From: Akkermansiaceae bacterium
GTDB lineage: Bacteria; Verrucomicrobiota; Verrucomicrobiia; Verrucomicrobiales; Akkermansiaceae
Reading direction: 5' to 3'
DNA: 41,043 nt
Assembly (NCBI GenBank): GCA_029253285.1
Contig: JAQWZU010000131.1
Span: 1 to 41,043 of the forward strand
A program made the translations under genes and the position numbers. Position 1 is the stretch's first letter; each line of letters starts with the position of its first letter. Below, one piece after another: positions 1 to 8,800 of the stretch. The notes beneath the pieces were generated by a model. It saw only the letters and a list, made by a program, of their open reading frames with translations, did not search any database and was not told where the DNA came from.

Positions 1-377
1 GTGTGTATATATAAACTCTAAAAGAAGTAAGAAAACAGCCCCCGCAGCCCCCGCACTTGCAGGTCAGCAGTCTTTCCCAACTCCGACTACTACCGACCAC
101 CTCCACCAGAGCCTGCAACTGCAGCAGGCAGAGGCCGCGATCAATTTTTTTCTCAGACACACATTTATATACTGCACACACATGCGAAAAAACCGCACCC
201 CACCGGTGGCGTCTTCCCCTTCACCGCTGATTCCCGAACCGTGATTCCTTTATCGCACTCTCTGGTAGACGTCCCCCTTCCAGCCCCACAACGTCAGGGA
301 TTCAGCGATAAAGGGTGCGGGAATCGGGGATCACTTAAATTGTGTTCACACTAAGTGTTCACACCAAGCTACTTCCC
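1..377. other. non-coding left edge, no gene recognised
   Basis: No convincing coding frame is seen on either strand. The stretch has alternating purine-pyrimidine tracts near both ends of its first half (GTGTGTATATATA at 1-13 and ACACACATTTATATA near 165-180), a tandem CAGCCCCCG-type repeat near 37-54, a small GCCTGC/GCAGGC hairpin near 112-132, and a long imperfect inverted repeat at 228-333. Next to the tRNA there is a tandem GTGTTCACAC-like repeat (343-364). I found no consensus DnaA boxes, so I do not call it an origin. Confidence 0.4.
228..333. repeat. long imperfect inverted repeat
   Basis: Two 29-nt arms at 228-256 and 305-333 are imperfect reverse complements. The outer part (TGATYCCCGA) and inner part (CCTTTATCGC) match and the middle is mismatched. 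The arms are separated by 48 nt. Transcribed either way this would give a long interrupted stem. No T-run follows, so it is not an obvious intrinsic terminator. Its function is unknown. Confidence 0.55.
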
Positions 378-420
378 AAAAAGGCGAAAGCCCCTAACTC
401 GCTATGAGTTAAGGGCTTTC
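378..420 (-). terminator. rho-independent terminator of the tRNA-fMet gene
   Basis: Arms 386-400 and 406-420 form a 15-bp stem (GAAAGCCC...TAACTC) with one G-T wobble and a 5-nt loop. On the minus strand the stem is followed, after a CGCC spacer, by a T-run (A378-A382 on plus). It begins 3 nt past the CCA end of the tRNA. Confidence 0.85.
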
Positions 421-422
421 AT

Positions 423-499
<77 letters not shown>

Positions 500-776
500 T
501 TTTATTCCAATCCCCATCTCGGGGACAGCGAAATTCTGAGCGGATTCCCTGATAACGCAAGGTTTATTTTACAGAGTTTCAGGGGATTTAACCTCTTTGC
601 CTGGCGGATATAGAAGCGCCTCCACCCTCCGTAAATCTCCACCGAGATTCATGGCGAATCACTCAAAATAGTCCCAAAGACCGGAATGAAATTTTCTGGT
701 GGATTAGGCAGGCCATAGGGCTGGAAATGGATTCGGTGCTCTTGCCATCTCCGGATCTATTTCCGATAAGGCCGGA
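500..776. other. intergenic region upstream of the tRNA (-) and first CDS (+)
   Basis: This must hold the minus-strand promoter of the tRNA and the plus-strand promoter of the next gene. A minus-strand TAAAAT near 565-575 could be a -10 box, but no convincing -35 is spaced correctly. I see no further structure. Confidence 0.3.
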
Positions 777-1667
777 GTGACAACTCTCATACCTTCCGAT
801 CTTGAAACCCCTCCCGTGTTAGAGACTTCCGAGTGGAAACACTTGGCGTCGTTCCATCGAGTAGAAGTCGAAAAAATCACCATCCCGATGCGGAAGCGGA
901 GATCCCGACGGGAAAAGCATCCCGTATACGATTTCCTCAATACCTATTACTCCTTCTCACTCGGACGCCTGGAAGGCTGGCATCCGGGAGTCGGAGTGGT
1001 GCTGGAAGATGATCCCAAGCACGAGTTCTCCCCAAAATACTATCGCCGTGAGAATGGCGTGGTGAGCATCGACACCTCCCGGCTCACCGACAAGGGACGC
1101 GAACGTCTGCAGTGGATTTTGCAACTTCTCAAACTCACCCAATCCCGCCCGCCCAATCTCGCCTGCCACGGACTGCACGAGTGGGCCATGGTTTATCAAG
1201 GAGGCGATATCCGCCATCGGGAAAGCGCCCCGCTGCGTCTTTCCCAGAGAGAAATTGACGCCTTAGTCGCCTCGCGCCCGATCTGTTGCTCCCACTTCGA
1301 CGCCTTCCGCTTCTTCACGCCCACTGCCATTCCGCTCAACAAGCTCTCCCCTTCTCTGCATTCCCGCGAAGAGCACGAGCAACCCGGCTGTATCCACACC
1401 AACATGGACCTCTACAAGTGGGCCTACAAAAGCTCGCCCTGGATTTCCTCAGATCTCCTTCGTGAAACTCTCTTCTTCGCCATCGAGGCCCGCGAGGTCG
1501 ACATGCGCGCCTCGCCCTACGACCTCACCGATTATGGCTACCCGGCCATCCCTATCGAAACCCAGGAAGGACGGCGTCAATATGAGGCCGAACAGCTCGC
1601 TCTTTATCAAAAAGGCCTCCCGCTTCGCGAAAAACTCATCGCAACGCTGAGCTCCGTGCTGATTTGA
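777..1667 (+). CDS. conserved protein of unknown function (often labelled 3-methyladenine DNA glycosylase)
   Basis: A 296-residue soluble protein with a GTG start. The next in-frame Met is residue 38, inside a conserved-looking basic segment (MRKRRSRREKHP), so the GTG is preferred. Recognisable blocks are EKHPVYDFLNTYYSFSLGRL (46-65), a GWHPGVGVVL segment, and HTNMDLYKWAYK near residue 208. These match, as I remember them, a family widespread in Actinobacteria and Verrucomicrobia whose members are commonly annotated 3-methyladenine DNA glycosylase. I see no helix-hairpin-helix, AlkA or AAG hallmark that supports that name, so the function should be treated as unknown. No signal peptide or membrane segment is present. 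It is followed 47 nt later by purB on the same strand. Confidence 0.75.
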   Translation: MTTLIPSDLETPPVLETSEWKHLASFHRVEVEKITIPMRKRRSRREKHPVYDFLNTYYSFSLGRLEGWHPGVGVVLEDDPKHEFSPKYYRRENGVVSIDTSRLTDKGRERLQWILQLLKLTQSRPPNLACHGLHEWAMVYQGGDIRHRESAPLRLSQREIDALVASRPICCSHFDAFRFFTPTAIPLNKLSPSLHSREEHEQPGCIHTNMDLYKWAYKSSPWISSDLLRETLFFAIEAREVDMRASPYDLTDYGYPAIPIETQEGRRQYEAEQLALYQKGLPLREKLIATLSSVLI

Positions 1668-1714
1668 AGCGGTTTTGGGTTTCAATTTGCAGCATTTAGG
1701 ATTTTGCTCGCAGC

Positions 1715-3133
1715 GTGATCCCAAACGTCCTCGCCGAACGCTACGCCGCCGCCCAAATCCGTGACATCTGGTCTCCCGAAGGCCGCATCATCCTTGAACG
1801 CGATTTCTGGATCGCGGTCATGAAAGCCCAGCAGAACCTCGGTCTCGATATCCCGGCCGAAGCCATCGCCGCTTACGAATCAGTCAAGGATCAGGTCAAC
1901 CTCGCCGCCATTGACGAGCGCGAGCGGATCACCCGCCACGACGTGAAGGCCCGTATTGAGGAATTTAACGACCTCGCCGGTCACGAGCATATTCACAAAG
2001 GCATGACCTCGCGTGACCTCACCGAGAACGTGGAGCAACTTCAGGTTTACCGTTCCCTTGAAGTCATCCGCAGTAAAACCGTCGCCGTCCTCGCCCGCAT
2101 GTCCGAGCGCGCCGACCAATGGTCCGATCTCATGATTACCGCGCGCACCCACAATGTCGCGGCCCAACCCACCACCTTCGGAAAACGTCTCTCGATGTTT
2201 GGAGAGGAATTACTGAGCGCCTTCCACCACATCGAGTCAATTCTCAATGCCTACCCCGTCCGCGGACTCAAGGGAGCAGTCGGCACCCAGATGGATCAGG
2301 TTTCTCTCTTTAATGGCGACACCGAAAAAGTCGCCGCGCTCGACGAACAAGTCCGCGAACACCTCGGCCTTCCTCAGGCCTGGACTAACGTGGGACAAGT
2401 TTACCCGCGTTCACTCGACTTCCGCATTGTGAGTTCGCTTGTCGATCTTGCCTCCGGTCCTTCTTCCCTCGCCAAGACCCTTCGCCTCATGGCTGGCCAC
2501 GAAACAGCCAGCGAAGGATTCGCCAAAGGCCAGACCGGCTCTTCCGCGATGCCGCACAAGATGAACTCCCGTTCCTGTGAACGCGTCAACGGATTCCATG
2601 CCATCCTCAAAGGGCACCTCGCCATGGCATCCAACCTCGCCGGCGACCAATGGAATGAAGGCGATGTTTCCTGCTCGGTCGTGCGCCGCGTGATGCTACC
2701 CGATGCCTTCTACGCCATCGACGGACTCTACGAAACCTTCCTGACCATTCTTGGACAGATGGATGCCTATCCCGCCGTCATCGAAAAGGAAAACGCACAC
2801 TATCTCCCCTTCCTTCTCACTACGACCATCATGATGGAAGCGGTCAAAGCTGGCGTGGGACGCGAAACCGCGCACGAAGCAATCAAAGAGCACGCCGTTG
2901 CCACCGTGCACGACTTGCGCAATGGCAAGGCCTCCACCAACAACCTCCTCGAGCGCCTCGAAGCCGACGAGCGACTCCCTCTCGACCAAGCGCAACTTGC
3001 CGCTATCCTTGAGCAAGGCCGCAGTAACGTTGGCCAGGCCAAAGTGCAAATCAAGCACTTCGGCAAAGCCATCACCGATCTCTCTTCCGCTCACCCCGGA
3101 GCAGCTGATTACTCACCAGGTTCGATTCTCTAA
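1715..3133 (+). CDS. purB: adenylosuccinate lyase
   Basis: Cleaves adenylosuccinate to AMP and fumarate, and SAICAR to AICAR and fumarate, in purine synthesis. Cytoplasmic, homotetrameric in the family. The 472-residue length is typical. Visible motifs are TSRDLTEN (about 98-105), the TARTHNVAAQPTTFGKR block with the family His, and the fumarase/aspartase-superfamily signature GSSAMPHKMN near 277-286, which carries the mobile catalytic serine loop. It starts at GTG 1715; no in-frame ATG precedes the conserved N-terminal RYAAAQIRDIWS. The rhodanese gene follows after 9 nt, suggesting cotranscription. Confidence 0.95.
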   Translation: MIPNVLAERYAAAQIRDIWSPEGRIILERDFWIAVMKAQQNLGLDIPAEAIAAYESVKDQVNLAAIDERERITRHDVKARIEEFNDLAGHEHIHKGMTSRDLTENVEQLQVYRSLEVIRSKTVAVLARMSERADQWSDLMITARTHNVAAQPTTFGKRLSMFGEELLSAFHHIESILNAYPVRGLKGAVGTQMDQVSLFNGDTEKVAALDEQVREHLGLPQAWTNVGQVYPRSLDFRIVSSLVDLASGPSSLAKTLRLMAGHETASEGFAKGQTGSSAMPHKMNSRSCERVNGFHAILKGHLAMASNLAGDQWNEGDVSCSVVRRVMLPDAFYAIDGLYETFLTILGQMDAYPAVIEKENAHYLPFLLTTTIMMEAVKAGVGRETAHEAIKEHAVATVHDLRNGKASTNNLLERLEADERLPLDQAQLAAILEQGRSNVGQAKVQIKHFGKAITDLSSAHPGAADYSPGSIL

Positions 3134-3142
3134 ATCGATCTT

Positions 3143-3523
3143 ATGAAAACATTATTCCTTACCTTCCTTCTTCTTCCACTTTCCCTTCTTGCCGAGGACA
3201 TTACCCCTGAAAAAGCGCAGACTCTTCTCGCCATGAAGAACCCTCCGCAGGTGATCGATATTCGCACGCCCGGGGAATTTGCCAAAGGTCACATCAAGGG
3301 AGCCCAGCTGATCAATTTCTTCGGGAAGGACTTTGAGAAAAAACTCGCCGAACTGGACCCCAAAAAAGCCTACGTGACACACTGCAAGTCAGGCGGACGT
3401 AGCGGGAAATCACTTTCAATCTGGAAGAAACTCGGCTTCACCAAGGTCTATCACCTTCAGTCCGGATTCGACGGTTGGAAGGCGGCCAAACTTCCCATTA
3501 TTAAACCAAAATCTCAGGGCTAA
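3143..3523 (+). CDS. secreted single-domain rhodanese
   Basis: A 126-residue protein with a cleavable signal peptide (about 1-17, MKTLFLTFLLLPLSLLA) and one rhodanese domain. The VIDIRTPGEF segment (37-46) and the active-site loop CKSGGRS (81-87), with Cys81 as the predicted sulfur-carrying nucleophile, are intact. The family transfers sulfane sulfur or binds thiols. The export signal places this one in the periplasm, where its acceptor is unknown. It sits 9 nt after purB and 11-71 nt before the SDR gene, probably in the same transcript. Confidence 0.9.
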   Translation: MKTLFLTFLLLPLSLLAEDITPEKAQTLLAMKNPPQVIDIRTPGEFAKGHIKGAQLINFFGKDFEKKLAELDPKKAYVTHCKSGGRSGKSLSIWKKLGFTKVYHLQSGFDGWKAAKLPIIKPKSQG

Positions 3524-3594
3524 TTTCTTTGCGCATGTCGCTCAACCTGACATCCCAACCGCTACCAAAAATCAAATCCACCCCCTCATTCGTA

Positions 3595-4353
3595 ATGTCT
3601 CAATACTCACTCAAGGGCCACGTCGCCCTCGTCACCGGAAGCAGCAAGGGCCTCGGATCCGAAGTCGCGATAGGCCTCGCCGATGCCGGAGCCAGCGTCG
3701 TCGTCAATGCCTTTAATAACATCGCCCGCGGAGAAGAAGTTGCGGAGAAAATCATCGCCAAAGGCGGCAAGGCCATCGCAATCAAAGCAGATGTTTCAAA
3801 GGAAGCCGAAGTCAAACGCCTCATCGAACAAGCGGGTAACGAACTGGGCGCTGTCGATATTATCGTTCCCAACGCCACGCCGGACCAGCCGCAGAAACCG
3901 ATCGAGGACTACGACGAGGAATTCTACCGCTCGATGCTTGATTTCTTCGTCATGAGCCCCCTCCTTCTCGCCCAGGCTGCACTCCCAAGCATGAAGGAAA
4001 AAGGATGGGGCCGCTTTATCAACATCACCTCCGAGGTCTATGCCCATTCGGTCCCCAACTTCTCGGCCTACGTCGCAGCGAAAGGCGGACAGATCGGGTG
4101 GTCACGCAGCATGGCCAAGGAACTCGCCCCCTTTGGTATCACCGTCAACATGGTCGCGCCTGGATGGATTCCCGTCGAACGACACGAAAACGATCCACAG
4201 GAAATGAAAGACGGTTACCTTGCTCAAGTCCCTGCGGGACGCTGGGGCACACCGACCGACGTCGCCAATGCGGTGAGATTTTTCGCACTGGAGGAATCAT
4301 CCTTCATCACCGGACAAACCCTGCACGTTAACGGCGGGGGGACGCCTTGGTAG
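3595..4353 (+). CDS. short-chain dehydrogenase/reductase (SDR)
   Basis: A 252-residue NAD(P)-dependent oxidoreductase of the classical SDR type. The cofactor motif TGSSKGLG (14-21), the DV after beta-4 (66-67), and the catalytic Ser146, Tyr159 and Lys163 (YVAAK) are present. The C-terminal HVNGGGTPW is typical. The usual NNAG motif is replaced by VPNA. The start at ATG 3595 puts the Rossmann strand 10 residues in; an in-frame ATG at 3535 would add 20 residues with no family counterpart. It resembles the FabG/glucose dehydrogenase group, but the substrate cannot be told. Its last 26 nt overlap the 3' end of the convergent beta-propeller gene. Confidence 0.88.
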   Translation: MSQYSLKGHVALVTGSSKGLGSEVAIGLADAGASVVVNAFNNIARGEEVAEKIIAKGGKAIAIKADVSKEAEVKRLIEQAGNELGAVDIIVPNATPDQPQKPIEDYDEEFYRSMLDFFVMSPLLLAQAALPSMKEKGWGRFINITSEVYAHSVPNFSAYVAAKGGQIGWSRSMAKELAPFGITVNMVAPGWIPVERHENDPQEMKDGYLAQVPAGRWGTPTDVANAVRFFALEESSFITGQTLHVNGGGTPW

Positions 4354-5254
4354 GCTTTCCGTTTGTCGTCAGAACGTGAATTTCATGGACTCCCTTGAAC
4401 TTGGGAGCCTTGAACTCCCAGACCACCCTGTGATCCTTCGTCACCTCGAAGACCTTGGGTTTATCGTCTGCTTTTTGTCCGTAACTACAGATCACAAAAT
4501 TCCCATTTGCCAAGGCCTGCCCACCGCAAGGGTCGGCAAAACGACCAGCAACCTCTTTGTTGGTAGCCTTCCAAACCACCTTGCCGCCCTGATCAAACAC
4601 CACGGTCTTATTTCCGTTGGTAAGATTGGCCATGATCTTCCCATCATCGAGCATGATCGCAGTGAACGGCCAGTTGCGTTCCACTCTTCCGCCCAGTTCT
4701 TCCAAGTCGGTCTTAATTACCCTAACCACTTTCCCGTCCGGCGTATATTCCTTGATTGCAAAGGCCAAAAGATGAGGGGCGAGATAATTTCCATTGGGCA
4801 ATTTACGAGCCATTCGGGTCTGCATGTGGGCATTGTCCGTGTCCGGCTTTAGGGGACAATCCACTACGAGTTTCCCGTCGGAAGAAACCTCCAGCAATCG
4901 AGGCTTCCCACCCAATTCCGTGATCAGAGTGTTGCCATTGGCCAACCTCTTGGCAGTGCCGACTTCGCTATTCTCCTTGCTCAGCTTGTAGTGGAATACC
5001 ACCTTCTTATCCCGCGTGAATTCCCTCACCTCTTTTGCAAAAGCAACGAGAACATTGCCATTTGGCAGGACTTCACCATCGCGTGATCGCTGTGGAACCT
5101 CCCAAATGATTTCCGAGTCCTCGCTGACAATAGCGGTCTTGGTTCCGGTAATCAGAAAGGAGTGCCGAATCCCGGACTCGCTAATTTGTTTTCCAAAAGG
5201 AGCCGAAAAAACTGCGCCGACACCGAGAAGAGAAAGGAAGAGTTGCTTCATCAT
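4328..5254 (-). CDS. secreted beta-propeller protein with LPNGN repeats
   Basis: About 308 residues with a signal peptide (MMKQLFLSLLGVGAVFSA). An ATG at 5251 would serve equally; upstream extension to 5299 would spoil the signal peptide. The body repeats a blade motif of the form x-L-x-NGN-x-L: VLPNGNVLVAF, RLANGNTLITE, KLPNGNYLAPH, MLDDGKIMANL and ALANGNFVICS. This indicates a PQQ-like or arylsulfotransferase-like propeller. The final blade ends with a HEIHVLTTNG segment. No catalytic residues of arylsulfotransferases were identified, so it is likely a binding or scaffold protein. It converges on and overlaps the SDR gene. Confidence 0.8.
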   Translation of the reverse strand: MMKQLFLSLLGVGAVFSAPFGKQISESGIRHSFLITGTKTAIVSEDSEIIWEVPQRSRDGEVLPNGNVLVAFAKEVREFTRDKKVVFHYKLSKENSEVGTAKRLANGNTLITELGGKPRLLEVSSDGKLVVDCPLKPDTDNAHMQTRMARKLPNGNYLAPHLLAFAIKEYTPDGKVVRVIKTDLEELGGRVERNWPFTAIMLDDGKIMANLTNGNKTVVFDQGGKVVWKATNKEVAGRFADPCGGQALANGNFVICSYGQKADDKPKVFEVTKDHRVVWEFKAPKFKGVHEIHVLTTNGKPTKASPRR

Positions 5255-5397
5255 CAGAGGCGAGACTAGGCACACAACAGAGGCAGCACCATCTCTCATT
5301 TCACCAGATCCCAGTAAATTCTAACTGGAACAATCGCGCAACCCTGAAGGTTCTCATTGCTGATTTCCAAAAAATCAATATTCATCTCGTCAAAGAC

Positions 5398-5859
5398 ATG
5401 CACCACACCAGACGTCCGGAAATGGCCCGCGCCATCAGAATATCCAGCCTCTTCCTAATCCTCAACCGCTTCGCCGTCCTGGCTTTGTTGGGTGGGATCG
5501 GATACGCCTGGTATGAGCGCTCGGAGCAATCTTACTGGGTCCCCCTCACGACAGGCCTCGTCTGTATCTTCACGTGGATCGTCTGTGCATTCTGGTCCGC
5601 CCGCTGCCGCTGCCAGCTGTGCATGGCCCCGCTACTTTCCCGCGCCAAGTGCAACGAGCATTACAATGCTAAGAAATTATTCTGGAGTTACCGAACCCGC
5701 CTTGCCGCAACCGCTCTGATCATCGGCCGATTTCGTTGTTATTTTTGCGGAGAGGAATTCAGCTTGGAACAACCGCCCAAAAAAACTGACCAAGGACCAG
5801 CAAAAGACCGTCATGTCACGACAATCCGGCGAAGCGGATCCCTTCCCAAAAAACATTAG
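5398..5859 (+). CDS. small membrane protein with Cys pairs, unknown function
   Basis: 153 residues with two predicted membrane helices (about 15-38 and 50-68). A cytoplasmic-looking segment contains CRCQLCMAPLL (near 75) and a second CYFCGEEF motif (near 119). Together these four or more Cys residues resemble a split zinc ribbon. A short variant starting at ATG 5422 is also possible. The C-terminus is basic and low in complexity. I recognise this as similar to uncharacterised verrucomicrobial proteins but cannot assign a function. It is divergent from the beta-propeller gene and convergent with smc, ending 17 nt from the smc stop. Confidence 0.65.
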   Translation: MHHTRRPEMARAIRISSLFLILNRFAVLALLGGIGYAWYERSEQSYWVPLTTGLVCIFTWIVCAFWSARCRCQLCMAPLLSRAKCNEHYNAKKLFWSYRTRLAATALIIGRFRCYFCGEEFSLEQPPKKTDQGPAKDRHVTTIRRSGSLPKKH

Positions 5860-5876
5860 GAAGGGTCTCCTTCAAC

Positions 5877-8800
5877 TCAGGCATCCAGCCTCATCGCCGC
5901 TTTCTGGGCGGCTGATTTGCCCCCCCCTTTCGGACTGTCCTTCTCAGAGGTGAGGCGCATTCCGACCGGCTTCGAGACCCCGAACTCTTCCATCGTCACA
6001 CCATACATGACATCGGCACGCTCCATGGTGCGCTTGGAGTGCGTCACGATGATGAACTGACTTTGGTCGATGAAGGCATCGAGCACTTTCAGGAAGCGTC
6101 CAATGTTCGATTCATCGAGCGGCGCATCCAACTCATCGAGAACACAGAACGGACTCGGTTTGACCATATAAATCGAAAAGAGCAGTGCAACTGCCGTCAT
6201 CGAACGCTCACCACCAGACATCAAGGTGATTGACTGCAACTTCTTACCAGGAGGTTTCGCAATCACCTCGATACCGCACTCAAGCGGGTCATCCTCGTCC
6301 TGAAGAATGAGATCTGCCGTGGCCTTATCACCGAAGAGACGCTTGAACATTCCTTTGAAGTTCTTGGCAACGGCCTTGAAAGTTTCAGCGAAGAGGCGCT
6401 CGGACTCAATGTTAATTCGTTCAATGATCTCCAAAAGCTTGGCTTTGGAATTCACCAGATCGTCGTGCTGATTCTTGGTAAAGGTGTGGCGCTCCTCAAG
6501 CTCGTCAAATTCTTCAATGGCATCGAGATTCACGGGACCCATTGAGTCGAGACGGCGTTTCAGGTCAGCCACGACGGCTTCCACAAAGCCCCAATCGGGA
6601 CCTTCTTCGGGAAGCGCCGCTTTAATCACTTCTTCAACGGGCTCTGCGATCACTTCTTCCTGAACTTCTTCATTTTCCTCGCCCTGGGATTCCTCGCCAG
6701 ACTCAGTATTTTCCACAACCGACTTGCGGCGCCTTCCTTTTTTCTCAGCTTCCTTGCGCTCGTTGATACAAGCAATCAAGGCGTGGCTGTCAGGACGGAA
6801 GATCGTAAGATCGACCTGATGTCGCTCCATCGTTGACTCGAGAAGATTCTCCATCCGAAGATCCAGCTTGGTCGCCGAAACTTCTTCTTTGCTGATCTGA
6901 TTGACTGCCTTGGACTGACGATTGCGGATCTCAGAGAAGGCGGCTTCCGCAGCCTCAATACCACGAGCCAACTCCTTCCGTTGCTCGTCTGACTGACCAA
7001 GTTCACCAGTCAATTTCTCAACCTCGACCTTGTAGCCTTCCACCTCCTGGCGGAGCCCGATATTTTCATCATCTCCTTTACCGATCCGCTCCTTGGCCGC
7101 TGCGATTTCGTGCTTCCGGCGCGAGTTCAACTCAGCCAGTTCACGAATCCGGCGACTCATGGGATCCTGCTCCTTGGCGGCGGAATCACGGGCCTGACGT
7201 TCCACGGCCAAAGCGGTCCGCGCCTCGTTCAATTGTTCGGAAGCCTCCTTCTCACTCTTGATCGATGCTTCAAGTCGGGACTGCAGATTCCGGCTGTCAT
7301 CCTCAAGAGCCGTGAGACGCTCCCGCGCCCGAGCTAATTCATTTTCCAAGGCCGAACGGCTATCCGTGGCGGTCTTTTCGCGGCCTTCGAGTTCTTCACG
7401 CTCCCACTGGTTGTTTCCAACTTTCGAGTCAATGCTGTCCGCTTCGCGCTTCGCCAGTTTGAGCTGCCCGTTGAGGGTGGACTCTTCAACGCGATGACGC
7501 TGCAGACGATCTTTCGCCTGCTCCAACTCTTCGCGCAGTTCCTTGGTTCGTTCCTCGGCGGTGAGAATTTCCCGCTGGGCCGTTTCCTCTGCCTTGGCGA
7601 GTTCCCCCACCTCGGCGGAGAGAGCATTGATCTCGTTGTTTCGCTTGAGAACAGAATTGTCCTTCCCACCGCTGCTGCCTCCTCGAAGCACTCCCTCGGG
7701 CGTCAAAATTTCACCGCTTTTGGTCACAAAGGTCAGCTCGGGGTATCCGGAGCGAAGCTTCAATGCGGCCGCGCGGTCCGGCACAATGAGCACTTCACTG
7801 AGAAGTTTTTCCATTAAACCAACAAACTTGGCGTCCACTTTGACCACATCCAGAGCCCATGCTGACGCTCCTTCGGGAAGAGCTTCGATCTGTGTGCCTT
7901 TGGAGGCTGGCAGGAAGCTCTCGGGAATGATCGAGGCCATTCCTTTTTTTCCTTCGAGCAAACGCTCGACGATCACATCAGCGAGCTCCTCATCGCGCAC
8001 GATGATAGCCTGTAAATAACGATCGAGCGCGGATTCCACAGCAACCGCGTATTCGTCAGGAGCCTTGAGTTGCGCACCCAGCAGGCCTTTCAAACCAGGC
8101 TTAATCAAATCTGGATCATTCAGTCCCTTGAGAACAGCCTGGGTTCCTTTTTGAAGCCCCTCACCACTGGCAACCAACTGCTTCAACACCTCCAGGCGGG
8201 AGGATTTTTGGGCCAAAGTCCGGTGGGCTTCCGCTGCCGTTTTTCGAGCGACATCTAGTGAAGCTCGTACTTCTTCAAATTCTCTCTTCGTCTTCTCAAG
8301 TGCTTCCTCAAGACCAGGCAGGGCCTTCTGGTGTTCCTCGAGAAGTTTCACGAACTGATCACGCTCGGCAACTGCCTTGGTCTGTTCGCCACGAAGACGC
8401 TCGGACTCTTCAACGAGCTGCTTCATGCGGTCCTTGTTGCCTTCCATTTGGCTCAAGGCGCTTTCGATCTTAGCCTGGGCTGAAGCGATAATATTCTGGG
8501 TGGCGTTGGCTTCCGCCCGGGCACGACGAAGTTGATTTTCGACCTCATGTCGTTCTTTGGCGAGTGACCCGGAAGCCTGGCGCCGTTCTTCAGCCTGCGC
8601 TTCTTTTTCCGCAATGCGCTTTTCCAACTCCTCGAGAGCAGCCTGACTTTGCTGCAAAGTCTCCTGCTGCTCGATGAGATTGGAATCGGTCTCGTTGATT
8701 TCATTTTCATTCTGCTCAAGACGCTCGCCAAGTTCCCCTTTTCGCTCCTCATTGAAAGCAATACGGTTTTTCGCCACGGCGATGGCATTCTTCTTATCAG

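Noticed and set aside
1-377. Replication origin
   Set aside because: There is an AT-rich tract and an inverted repeat, but no DnaA boxes and no dnaA, dnaN or gidA nearby.
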